Source: an uncultured Lachnospiraceae bacterium (lineage in GTDB: Bacteria; Bacillota; Clostridia; Lachnospirales; Lachnospiraceae). From it: 48,250 bases of DNA. The translations under genes and the position numbers were made by a program. This document shows positions 25,922-33,725 of this stretch, piece by piece. The notes beneath the pieces are model-generated. The model saw nothing but the letters and a program-made list of their open reading frames with translations, was not told where the DNA came from and did no database searches. The stretch is taken from assembly GCA_958402795.1 (NCBI GenBank), contig CATXUX010000028.1, positions 1 through 48,250 on the forward strand, written 5' to 3'. Numbering within the stretch: the stretch's first letter is position 1; each line of letters opens with the position of its first letter.

Positions 25922-27280
25922 GTGGCAAAAGGGAAAAAGGTTGTGTATTTCTGCCAGAACTGTGGACATGAGGAAGCAAAATGGCTCGGACAGTGTCCTG
26001 CATGTAAGGAATGGAATACATTTGTAGAAGAGAAGGTGATGTCTGCGTCTGCCGGAGCGGGCAGTATCAGGGCAGAGCGCGAGGCGAAACCGGTATCGCT
26101 CTCTGAGGTGCGATCGGATGATCAGAAGCGGCTGCAGACCGGCATGAAGGAGCTGGACCGGGTGCTTGGAGGAGGAATCGTTCCCGGCTCACTCGTGCTG
26201 GTCGGCGGTGATCCGGGAATCGGAAAGTCAACGCTGCTGTTACAGGTCTGCCAGCGCCTTGCAAAAGAACAGAATGTTCTGTATATTTCCGGGGAGGAGT
26301 CACTGGCGCAGATCAAGCTGCGGGCAGAGCGGATGGGAGAATTTAAAGATAACCTGAAATTGCTTTGTGAGACAAATCTCGGGGCGATCCGCAGTGTGAT
26401 CGAGCGGAAGCGGCCGGAATTTGTTGTGATCGACTCGATTCAGACGATGTACAGTGAGGAAGTGGCGTCTGCGCCGGGAAGTGTCTCTCAGGTGCGCGAG
26501 GCGACCAATGTGTTCATGCAGCTTGCAAAAGGAATGGGGGTTACCATTTTTATTGTCGGACATGTAACAAAAGAAGGAACTGTGGCAGGACCCCGCGTGC
26601 TGGAGCATATGGTCGATACGGTACTGTATTTTGAGGGGGATCGTTATGCGTCATACCGGATCCTGCGCGGGGTAAAAAACCGGTTCGGCTCGACGAACGA
26701 GATCGGTGTGTTTGAAATGCGACAGAACGGACTCGTAGAGGTTGAAAATCCGTCCGAATATATGTTAAGCGGCAAGCCGGAAAATGCTTCCGGTTCTGTG
26801 GTTGCCTGTTCGATGGAGGGAACCCGGCCGCTTTTGATCGAGATTCAGGCATTGGTGTGCGAGAGTAATTTCGGGATGCCGAGACGGACCGCGACCGGAA
26901 CGGATTATAACCGCGTGAATGTACTGATGGCCGTGCTGGAGAAGCGGATCGGCCTGCATATGTCAAACTGCGACGCCTATGTAAACATTGCGGGAGGAAT
27001 CCGTATGAACGAACCGGCGATCGATCTTGGCATCGTAATGGCGATCGTATCCAGCTACAAAAACCGGCCGGTGAATGAGAAAATGATCTTGTTCGGCGAG
27101 GTAGGCTTAAGTGGCGAGGTGCGGGCGGTGAGCATGCCCCAGCAGAGAGTTGCGGAGGCAAAAAAGCTGGGGTTTGAGATCTGTGTCATGCCGGAGGTTT
27201 CCCGGGACATGGTAAAAGAGATGGAAGGAATCACGATCATCGGAGTCAGAAACATCAATGACGCAATCAATTTAATCTAA
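25922..27280 (+). CDS. radA: DNA repair protein RadA
   Basis: 452 residues from GTG 25922, preferred because GAGGAG lies 8 bases upstream; GTG 25901 in frame would overlap the preceding gene and lacks a site. RadA is a RecA-related branch-migration helicase of recombination. The C4 zinc finger is CQNC...CPAC (Cys11, 14, 25, 28), the Walker A motif GGDPGIGKST (95-104), the RadA-specific KNRFG lies near residue 252, and the Lon-like C-terminal domain follows. All expected features are there. Confidence 0.96.
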   Translation: MAKGKKVVYFCQNCGHEEAKWLGQCPACKEWNTFVEEKVMSASAGAGSIRAEREAKPVSLSEVRSDDQKRLQTGMKELDRVLGGGIVPGSLVLVGGDPGIGKSTLLLQVCQRLAKEQNVLYISGEESLAQIKLRAERMGEFKDNLKLLCETNLGAIRSVIERKRPEFVVIDSIQTMYSEEVASAPGSVSQVREATNVFMQLAKGMGVTIFIVGHVTKEGTVAGPRVLEHMVDTVLYFEGDRYASYRILRGVKNRFGSTNEIGVFEMRQNGLVEVENPSEYMLSGKPENASGSVVACSMEGTRPLLIEIQALVCESNFGMPRRTATGTDYNRVNVLMAVLEKRIGLHMSNCDAYVNIAGGIRMNEPAIDLGIVMAIVSSYKNRPVNEKMILFGEVGLSGEVRAVSMPQQRVAEAKKLGFEICVMPEVSRDMVKEMEGITIIGVRNINDAINLI

Positions 27281-27293
27281 GGAGGAAGAGCAA

Positions 27294-28319
27294 ATGAAGC
27301 AGGTAACATTAGGGACAACAGGGATCACGGTACCGCAGAATGCGTTTGGGGCGCTCCCGGTGCAGCGGGTGGATATGGACACCGCAGTAAAGATCCTGCG
27401 CAGGGCATATGAAGGCGGTATGACATTTTTTGACACTGCGCGGGCATACAGCGACAGCGAGGAAAAGCTGGGAAATGCATTTGCCGGAATGCGTGACCGG
27501 ATCTATATTGCAAGCAAAACGATGGGGCGGACGCCGGAAGAGTTCCGAAGCCAGCTTGACATGTCTCTTCAGATGCTGCAGACAGATTATATCGATATAT
27601 ATCAGTTCCACTGTGTGGACGTCTGTTACCGTCCCGGAGACGGAACCGGGATGTATGAATGTATGCTGGAAGCAAAGGAACAGGGGAAGATTCGTCATAT
27701 CGGTGTGACGGCTCACAAACTGAATGTTGCAAAAGAGTGTATAGAGTCGGGACTTTATGAGACGCTCCAATATCCGCTCAGCTATCTGTCTTCCGAAAAG
27801 GAAATCGAGCTGGTGGAAATGTGCCGGAAACAGAACATGGGATTTATTGCGATGAAGGGACTGGCAGGCGGACTGATCAACAATTCGCGCGCGGCGTTTG
27901 CTTTTATGTCGCAGTTTGACAATGTCCTTCCGATCTGGGGAATCCAGAAAATGGAAGAACTGGAGGAGTGGCTCTCTTACATGGAAAAGGCTCCCGAATT
28001 CAATGACGAGATCCGGGCGTTTATCGAAAAAGAACAGATGGAACTCAACGGAGATTTCTGCCGCGGCTGCGGGTATTGTATGCCTTGTCCGGCGGGGATC
28101 CAGATCAATAACTGCGCCCGGATGTCACTGATGGTGAGAAGAGCTCCTTCCGCTGCGTGGCTGAATGAAACCTGGCAGGCGAATATGAAAAAGATCGAGG
28201 ACTGCCTGGAATGCGGACAGTGCAGCAGCAAATGTCCGTATGAGCTCGACACACCGCAGCTGTTGAAAAAGAATTATGAGGATTATAAGAAAATACTTGC
28301 AGGAGAAATACAGGTATAA
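27294..28319 (+). CDS. Aldo/keto reductase with C-terminal 4Fe-4S domain
   Basis: 341 residues; start follows TAAGGAGGA, 13 bases after radA. The N-terminal TIM barrel is AKR-like (GGMTFFDTARAYSDSEEKLG with the catalytic Asp and Tyr, then IYIASKT with Lys and YIDIYQFHCVD with His). The last 90 residues carry two Cys clusters, CRGCGYCMPCP and CLECGQCSSKCP, as in the Fe-S-containing AKRs common in anaerobes. It probably passes electrons between an Fe-S cluster and a carbonyl substrate; the substrate is unknown. Confidence 0.9.
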   Translation: MKQVTLGTTGITVPQNAFGALPVQRVDMDTAVKILRRAYEGGMTFFDTARAYSDSEEKLGNAFAGMRDRIYIASKTMGRTPEEFRSQLDMSLQMLQTDYIDIYQFHCVDVCYRPGDGTGMYECMLEAKEQGKIRHIGVTAHKLNVAKECIESGLYETLQYPLSYLSSEKEIELVEMCRKQNMGFIAMKGLAGGLINNSRAAFAFMSQFDNVLPIWGIQKMEELEEWLSYMEKAPEFNDEIRAFIEKEQMELNGDFCRGCGYCMPCPAGIQINNCARMSLMVRRAPSAAWLNETWQANMKKIEDCLECGQCSSKCPYELDTPQLLKKNYEDYKKILAGEIQV

Positions 28320-28361
28320 AACATAGCAAACAATAATATTTGCCATTTTTGAAAATTTTCC

Positions 28362-28391
28362 TTGCAATATTCTGCTATTATGTATTATAAT
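28362..28391 (+). promoter_or_regulatory. Promoter of the tRNA gene
   Basis: TTGCAA (28362-28367), an 18-nt spacer and TATAAT (28386-28391) end 9 bases before the tRNA. Confidence 0.6.
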
Positions 28392-28400
28392 AGCAGACAT

Positions 28401-28471
28401 GCAGATATAGTTCATTGGTAGAATGTCAGCTTCCCAAGCTGAAGAGGCGGGTTCGATTCCCGTTATCTGCT
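28401..28471 (+). tRNA. tRNA-Gly (anticodon CCC)
   Basis: The acceptor stem GCAGATA (28401-28407) pairs with TATCTGC (28464-28470). The anticodon stem TCAGC/GCTGA encloses the loop TTCCCAA, giving anticodon CCC for GGG codons. The T-arm is GCGGG TTCGATT CCCGT with one G-U pair. CCA is not encoded. The gene stands alone between the reductase and recA. Confidence 0.93.
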
Positions 28472-28507
28472 TTCTTTCTGCCTATTTCCTTTGGGCGGGA
28501 GACGTTT

Positions 28508-28532
28508 CCGGACGGTTACTCTGACTGTCCGG
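28508..28532 (+). other. Strong hairpin between the tRNA and recA
   Basis: CCGGACGGT (28508-28516) pairs with ACTGTCCGG (28524-28532), 9 bp with one G-U, loop of 7. No T run follows, so it is not an ordinary terminator. The rest of 28472-28679 shows no gene. Confidence 0.45.
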
Positions 28533-28679
28533 CAGTACACTTGCAGATTCTGAGGTTTTCGACATGATTCCCGGAGTAAAAAAAGAAAAGCGAGAGGAGG
28601 GAACGGTTTTTGGCTGATTATGTGTGTTGATGCTTTTATCAGGTCCTCAAAAAAATAAAAGCGAGAAGAAAAATATTTG

Positions 28680-28708
28680 TTGACATTTTAGGACAGGTGT
28701 AATACTAT
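28680..28708 (+). promoter_or_regulatory. Promoter of recA
   Basis: TTGACA (28680-28685), a 17-nt spacer and TACTAT (28703-28708) lie 46 bases before recA and directly upstream of the SOS box. Confidence 0.7.
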
Positions 28709-28719
28709 ATCTACAGATG

Positions 28720-28733
28720 CGAACAACTGTTCG
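28720..28733. promoter_or_regulatory. LexA (DinR) SOS box of recA
   Basis: CGAACAACTGTTCG fits the Gram-positive SOS consensus CGAAC-N4-GTTCG exactly and sits just after the -10 box, where LexA would block transcription. The flanking G and C extend the palindrome by one pair. Confidence 0.9.
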
Positions 28734-28754
28734 CCTTGGAAGGAGAAGCAGACT

Positions 28755-29900
28755 ATGGCGAGTGAAGAGAAGAAGAAAGTCAATGTAGCGACTACAAGTG
28801 AAGAGAAGAAAAAAGCGCTGGACGCAGCGATTGCAAAATTGGAAAAAGATTACGGAAAGGGCGCAGTGATGAAGCTGGGAGATTCCAGCGCTCATGTGAA
28901 TGTAGAGACGGTACCGACCGGATGCCTGAGTCTGGACCTTGCGCTGGGACTTGGCGGCGTTCCGAAGGGACGTGTGGTGGAGGTATATGGTCCGGAGTCC
29001 AGCGGTAAGACGACGATCGCGTTACATATGATCGCGGAGGTGCAGAAGCGCGGCGGAATTGCCGGATTTATTGATGCGGAGCACGCGCTGGATCCGGTGT
29101 ATGCGAAGAAGATCGGAGTGGATATTGACGAACTTTATATCTCCCAGCCGGACAGCGGCGATCAGGGTCTGGAGATCGCGGAGACGATGGTACGCTCCGG
29201 TGCGATTGACATTATCGTAATCGACTCAGTGGCGGCTCTGGTTCCCCGTCAGGAGATCGAGGGGGATATGGGAGACAGCCATGTGGGACTGCAGGCGCGT
29301 CTGATGTCGCAGGCACTCCGGAAACTGACGCCGGTGATCAGCAAGTCAAACTGTATCGTGATCTTTATCAACCAGCTCCGTGAGAAAGTGGGCGTATTGT
29401 TTGGAAATCCGGAGACGACGACCGGTGGACGGGCATTAAAGTTCTATGCTTCTGTCCGGATGGACGTCCGCAAGATCGAGACGCTGAAGCAGGGCGGAGA
29501 GGTTGTCGGGAACCGTACACGCGTGAAGGTTGTGAAGAACAAGATCGCGCCTCCGTTTAAGGAAGCGGAGTTTGATATCATGTTTGGAAAGGGAATTTCC
29601 CGGTCCGGGGATATCCTTGATCTGGCGGCAAACTGCGATGTGATCAAGAAGAGCGGCGCATGGTACGCTTACAATGGAGAGAAGATCGGACAGGGACGTG
29701 AGAATGCAAAGACCTATCTGGAGACGAATCCGGAGATCATGGAAGAAGTGGAACAGAAGGTGCGGGCGCATTACAAGCTGGGCGTCACAGAGGATGAGGC
29801 GGATGCAAAGAACGATCTGAAACTGCAGGGAACATCCGGGAAACCTGCATCGGATCAGGCAGTTTCAGGAAAAGATACAACAGAGAAGCCGGCAAAGTAA
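28755..29900 (+). CDS. recA: Recombinase RecA
   Basis: 381 residues; ATG 28755 after GGAAGGAG. RecA forms the strand-exchange filament and triggers LexA self-cleavage. The Walker A motif GPESSGKTT is at 79-87; Walker B IIVIDSVAAL and the DNA-binding loops (QARLMSQALRKL, FGNPETTTGGRALKF) are intact. It is somewhat longer than most, with an added Lys/Asp/Ser-rich tail and a Lys-rich N-terminal extension (EEKKKVNVATTSEEKKK). SOS regulation is visible directly in the upstream LexA box. recX follows after 33 bases. Confidence 0.98.
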   Translation: MASEEKKKVNVATTSEEKKKALDAAIAKLEKDYGKGAVMKLGDSSAHVNVETVPTGCLSLDLALGLGGVPKGRVVEVYGPESSGKTTIALHMIAEVQKRGGIAGFIDAEHALDPVYAKKIGVDIDELYISQPDSGDQGLEIAETMVRSGAIDIIVIDSVAALVPRQEIEGDMGDSHVGLQARLMSQALRKLTPVISKSNCIVIFINQLREKVGVLFGNPETTTGGRALKFYASVRMDVRKIETLKQGGEVVGNRTRVKVVKNKIAPPFKEAEFDIMFGKGISRSGDILDLAANCDVIKKSGAWYAYNGEKIGQGRENAKTYLETNPEIMEEVEQKVRAHYKLGVTEDEADAKNDLKLQGTSGKPASDQAVSGKDTTEKPAK

Positions 29901-29933
29901 ACGGACAAAAAACAGTAAGACCGGAGGCATGAA

Positions 29934-30545
29934 ATGGAGATTACAAAGGTAGAGGCAGTATCGAAAACCCGCTGGCTGGTGGAACTGGACGGGTCAGTTA
30001 CCTTTGCATTGTATAAAGGGGAGATTTCCCGGTTCGGTATTCAGGAAGGACAGGAACTCCCAGAGGAGACTTACCGGCAGATCTGCCGGGAGGTCCTTCT
30101 GAAGCGGGCAAAACTGCGCGCACTGCATCTGCTGGAGGACAGTCCCCGAACGGAGGCCGGACTCCGGGAAAAACTCCGACAGGGGATGTACCCGGAGGAT
30201 ATCGTAGAACAGGCACTGGATTATGTGAAGTCTTTCGGATACCTGGATGACAGCAAATATGCGGAAAACTATATTCTGAGTCACAGAAACACAAAAAGCC
30301 GCACGGAGATGTATGCCGCATTGTACCGGCGGGGCGTGCAGGCACAACAGATCGACGGCGCATTTGAGCGATGCTACGAAGAAGACGGGGAAGAAACGGC
30401 GATCCGCCGCATCATACAGAAACGGGGGATTACGCCTTCCACAGCGACAGAGCAGGAGAGAAACCGATTATACGGATATCTTGCACGTAAGGGGTTTTGC
30501 TATGAATCTGTCCGCCGTGTCATGCAAAACTGGGAACTGTCCTGA
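29934..30545 (+). CDS. recX: Regulatory protein RecX
   Basis: 203 residues; ATG follows CCGGAGG. RecX binds RecA filaments and limits their activity. The N-terminal 60 residues are a beta-rich cap, then the three-helix repeats typical of RecX appear: ALHLLEDSPRTEAGLREKL, then ALDYVKSFGYLDDSKYAENYI and LARKGFCYESVRRVM. Its place right after recA supports the call and implies shared SOS control. Confidence 0.93.
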   Translation: MEITKVEAVSKTRWLVELDGSVTFALYKGEISRFGIQEGQELPEETYRQICREVLLKRAKLRALHLLEDSPRTEAGLREKLRQGMYPEDIVEQALDYVKSFGYLDDSKYAENYILSHRNTKSRTEMYAALYRRGVQAQQIDGAFERCYEEDGEETAIRRIIQKRGITPSTATEQERNRLYGYLARKGFCYESVRRVMQNWELS

Positions 30546-30603
30546 TGGTTTGGTCGTTTTTCGATATTTTTACTCATCAGAACCGGAAATATGAACAGAA
30601 TGC

Positions 30604-30632
30604 TTGACATAATTGTGAAAACAGTATAAAAT
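30604..30632 (+). promoter_or_regulatory. Promoter of rny
   Basis: TTGACA (30604-30609), a 17-nt spacer and TAAAAT (30627-30632). A 19-base tandem repeat (TGTTGTATTTAT at 30638 and 30657) follows in the leader. Confidence 0.55.
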
Positions 30633-30637
30633 TTATA

Positions 30638-30673
30638 TGTTGTATTTATATAAATGTGTTGTATTTATGTAAA
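30638..30673 (+). repeat. Two tandem 19-base repeats in the rny leader
   Basis: TGTTGTATTTATATAAA (30638-30654) recurs as TGTTGTATTTATGTAAA (30657-30673) with a single base difference. It lies between the promoter and the ribosome binding site of rny. Confidence 0.6.
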
Positions 30674-30708
30674 AATGTACAATGAAAACTTAATAAGGAG
30701 GTGCTCCT

Positions 30709-32259
30709 GTGCAATTAGTAGCTATTATTTTTGCTGTAGCCCTCGCGTTGATAGTAGGTATTATTTCTCATTTCGCCACGATTTCCTCTTTGAAAAAAGA
30801 CGCGGAATCAAAGATCGGAAATGCGGAGGCGAGAGCCAGGGAGATTATCGACGACGCAGTAAAGAATGCGGAGACGACGAAGAAAGAATCCCTTCTGGCA
30901 GTAAAGGAAGAGTCTATTAAGACGAAGAATGAACTGGAGAAAGAATCAAAGGAGAGGAGAGCCGAACTGCAGCGGTACGAGAAGCGGGTACTTGCGAAAG
31001 AAGAATCCGTTGACAAGCGGACAGATGCAGTCGGACAGCGCGAAGCAAAGTGTACAGCAAAAGAAGAACAACTGAAGCAGCGTGAAGCAAAAGTAGAAGC
31101 ACTGAGTCAGAAAAAAGTACAGGAACTGGAACGAATCTCAGGACTTACCTCCGAACAGGCAAAAGAATATCTGTTAAAAACTGTTGAAAATGATGTGAAG
31201 CATGACACGGCGAAGATGATCAGAGAACAGGAGGCGCAGGCGAAGGAAGAGGCTGACAAGAAGGCAAAGGAATTTGTTGTCAACGCAATCCAGCGGTGTG
31301 CGGCTGATCATGTTGCTGAAACTACGATTTCAGTAGTGCAGCTTCCAAACGATGAAATGAAAGGAAGAATCATTGGACGTGAAGGGCGGAATATCCGTAC
31401 TTTCGAGACACTGACCGGGGTTGAACTGATTATCGACGATACTCCGGAAGCGGTTGTGCTGTCCGGGTTTGATCCGATTCGCAGGGAAGTTGCAAGAATT
31501 GCCCTTGAACATCTGATCGTTGATGGAAGAATCCATCCGGCCAGAATCGAGGAGATGGTGGAAAAAGCGCAAAGAGAAGTAGAAACGATGATTCGGGAGG
31601 AAGGAGAATCTGCTACCGTAGAAGTAGGGGTAACAGGAATCCATCCGGAGTTGATCCGTCTGTTGGGCCGTATGAAGTTCAGGACCAGCTACGGACAGAA
31701 TGCATTGAAGCATTCAATCGAAGTCGCTCAGTTGTCTGGTCTGCTTGCGGGCGAGATCGGACTTGACGTGCGTATGGCGAAGAGAGCAGGGTTATTACAT
31801 GATATCGGGAAGTCGATTGATCATGACGTGGAAGGTTCTCACATTCAGATCGGCGCAGATCTGTGCCGGAAGTATAAGGAACCGGCGACGGTGATCAATG
31901 CGGTTGAATCTCATCACGGCGATGTAGAACCGCAGACTTTGATCGCTTGCGTTGTCCAGGCGGCTGATACGATCTCGGCGGCGCGGCCGGGGGCAAGAAG
32001 AGAAACCATCGAAACATATACAAACAGATTAAAACAGTTAGAAGAAATCGCCAATCAGGTGAAAGGCGTTGAGAAATCTTTTGCTATTCAGGCAGGGAGA
32101 GAGATTCGTGTTATGGTAGTTCCAGAACAGGTATCCGATGATGACATGGTACTTATGGCCAGGGATATTGCAAAGAAGATTGAATTTGAGCTGGAATATC
32201 CGGGGCAGATCAAGGTCAATGTGATCCGTGAATCACGGGTTACAGATTATGCGAAGTAA
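30709..32259 (+). CDS. rny: Ribonuclease Y
   Basis: 516 residues from GTG 30709, placed by TAAGGAGG. RNase Y is the membrane-bound endoribonuclease that starts mRNA decay in many Firmicutes. A single N-terminal membrane helix (about residues 3-22) is followed by a long coiled coil (30-195, Lys/Glu/Arg rich), a KH domain (GRIIGREGRNIRTFE) and an HD domain with the metal motif HDIGKSIDHD near residue 364. The domain order and length match the family. It has its own promoter and a strong terminator. Confidence 0.97.
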   Translation: MQLVAIIFAVALALIVGIISHFATISSLKKDAESKIGNAEARAREIIDDAVKNAETTKKESLLAVKEESIKTKNELEKESKERRAELQRYEKRVLAKEESVDKRTDAVGQREAKCTAKEEQLKQREAKVEALSQKKVQELERISGLTSEQAKEYLLKTVENDVKHDTAKMIREQEAQAKEEADKKAKEFVVNAIQRCAADHVAETTISVVQLPNDEMKGRIIGREGRNIRTFETLTGVELIIDDTPEAVVLSGFDPIRREVARIALEHLIVDGRIHPARIEEMVEKAQREVETMIREEGESATVEVGVTGIHPELIRLLGRMKFRTSYGQNALKHSIEVAQLSGLLAGEIGLDVRMAKRAGLLHDIGKSIDHDVEGSHIQIGADLCRKYKEPATVINAVESHHGDVEPQTLIACVVQAADTISAARPGARRETIETYTNRLKQLEEIANQVKGVEKSFAIQAGREIRVMVVPEQVSDDDMVLMARDIAKKIEFELEYPGQIKVNVIRESRVTDYAK

Positions 32260-32290
32260 CAGGAGTCGGATCGAATTTCATAGAAAGTAC

Positions 32291-32322
32291 AACCCTTGTC
32301 GAAAGACAAGGGTTTTCTTTTT
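32291..32322 (+). terminator. Intrinsic terminator after rny
   Basis: A perfect 10-bp stem AACCCTTGTC (32291-32300) with GACAAGGGTT (32305-32314), GAAA tetraloop, then TTCTTTTT. Confidence 0.93.
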
Positions 32323-32438
32323 ACCTCCGCGGGCAGCGGATCGGGTGGGCAAACGATATAAGAAAACGAATCAGACGAATAAAAAGAAATGGGAAAAGAC
32401 CAACCTAGCAGACAATGAAAGAAAGTGGGGGAATCCAT

Positions 32439-32978
32439 ATGAGCGAGAAAATTAAACGGATAGGACGGGAACTGAAATTTCAGGGAAAGATTATTGATTT
32501 CTATCAGGACACAATAGAGATCGACGGTGACCATACGGTGATCTGGGACTTTATCAGCCACAAAGGTGCGGCGGCGGTTGTCCCGGTTACAGAGGAAGGG
32601 AAGATTCTCATGGTACGGCAGTACCGCAACGCGCTGGACCGGTATACGCTGGAAATCCCGGCGGGGGCGCTTGACGCGGCGGATGAACCGGGGATCGTGT
32701 GCGCGTCCCGAGAACTTGAGGAGGAGACAGGATACCGGAGTGAGCATCTGGAGCGCCTGATCACACTGCGGACAACGGTTGCTTTCTGCAATGAACGGAT
32801 TGAAGTGTTTGTGGCGAAAGACCTGATCCCGTCGCATCAGCATCTTGATGAAGATGAATTTATTGACCTGAAAGCGTATACCCTTGAGGAATTGAAGGAA
32901 AAGATCTTTTCCGGTGAGATTGAAGATGCAAAGACGGTTTCTTCTCTGATGGCTTATGCAGTGAAATATGGAAAATAA
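32439..32978 (+). CDS. NUDIX hydrolase, ADP-ribose pyrophosphatase type
   Basis: 179 residues from ATG 32439, chosen because GTGGGGG lies 7 bases before it; ATG 32415 in frame has no site. The NUDIX box follows the conserved IPAGALDAADEPG and carries the catalytic ASRELEEETGY. ILMVRQYRNALDRYTLEIPAG is characteristic of NudF, which splits ADP-ribose into AMP and ribose 5-phosphate. The neighbouring spoIIM-like gene matches the nudF-spoIIM order known in Bacillus. Confidence 0.9.
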   Translation: MSEKIKRIGRELKFQGKIIDFYQDTIEIDGDHTVIWDFISHKGAAAVVPVTEEGKILMVRQYRNALDRYTLEIPAGALDAADEPGIVCASRELEEETGYRSEHLERLITLRTTVAFCNERIEVFVAKDLIPSHQHLDEDEFIDLKAYTLEELKEKIFSGEIEDAKTVSSLMAYAVKYGK

Positions 32979-33114
32979 TGTTACGAAGCTTGTCAGGCGG
33001 TTTTCCCTGCGCAGGTGGGGAAGTGGCTGCAAATCCAGGCAAAGTAACGGAAGAAAAGCATAATTGCGGTAGTGAGGAATATAATGAAGTATCGGGATGA
33101 TGGGAGGAACACTT

Positions 33115-33654
33115 GTGAAGATACTTCATACAAAAGGGCAGATGCTTTCGTTGTTCATGATCATGTTCCTGCTGGGGATTCTGTATGTAAATATTTTCGC
33201 GAAGCACTCCGTCACGGAACTGCAGGTATTCAGTGAATATTTTCTGACACAGTACACCGGGATGGATGTAGATGCAAGGGAATATTTGCTGTACCTGACG
33301 CGGATCCGGCTTTTGCCCTTTATTTTGGTTTTGGTGCTTACATTTACAAAAGTCAGAAAAATCTCTGCTGCCGTTACTGTCTTTTGGACAGGTTTTTCGG
33401 GCGGCATTCTGCTGTCGCTGGCTGCAATGAATATGGGGATTAAGGGAATTTTGCTCTGTATTGTTGGCATATTCCCTCATTTTTTGTTTTATATCCCTGC
33501 ATATATTGTTTTGCTGGTGTATAGCTGGCAATATCCGAGTAATCAGTGGAACAGACAGAAAACCGTATTTATTGCCGCTGCGATGCTGACGGGAATCCTG
33601 ACAGAAGCATATATCAATCCGGGATTAGTAAGAGGATTCCTGAATCTGCTGTAA
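33115..33654 (+). CDS. spoIIM: Stage II sporulation protein M-like membrane protein
   Basis: 179 residues from GTG 33115, placed by GGGAGGA 7 bases upstream. There are about five hydrophobic segments (LFMIMFLLGILYVNIFA, LLPFILVLVLTF, AAVTVFWTGFSGGILLSL, GILLCIVGIFPHFLFYIPAYIVLL and the last near residue 155). The IFPHFLFYIPA stretch matches the conserved proline-rich loop of SpoIIM, part of the machine that remodels peptidoglycan at engulfment. It is shorter than B. subtilis SpoIIM (about 214 residues), so I hold the name moderately. Confidence 0.75.
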   Translation: MKILHTKGQMLSLFMIMFLLGILYVNIFAKHSVTELQVFSEYFLTQYTGMDVDAREYLLYLTRIRLLPFILVLVLTFTKVRKISAAVTVFWTGFSGGILLSLAAMNMGIKGILLCIVGIFPHFLFYIPAYIVLLVYSWQYPSNQWNRQKTVFIAAAMLTGILTEAYINPGLVRGFLNLL

Positions 33655-33687
33655 AAAGCTTCTGTAAAAAGTTGCTGTAACAAAAAG

Positions 33688-33725
33688 TCACCTGATACAG
33701 ATAAACCGTATCAGGTGATTTTTTT
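33688..33725. terminator. Bidirectional terminator between spoIIM and the flippase
   Basis: An 11-bp stem (33688-33698 with 33708-33718) is followed by TTTTTTT on the plus strand and by CTTTTTG on the minus strand. The right arm contains the stop codon of the minus-strand flippase gene. Confidence 0.9.

Noticed and set aside
28326..28356. Terminator after the aldo/keto reductase
   Set aside because: GCAAA/TTTGC is only a 5-bp AT-rich stem; the following CATTTTTG is suggestive but not enough.
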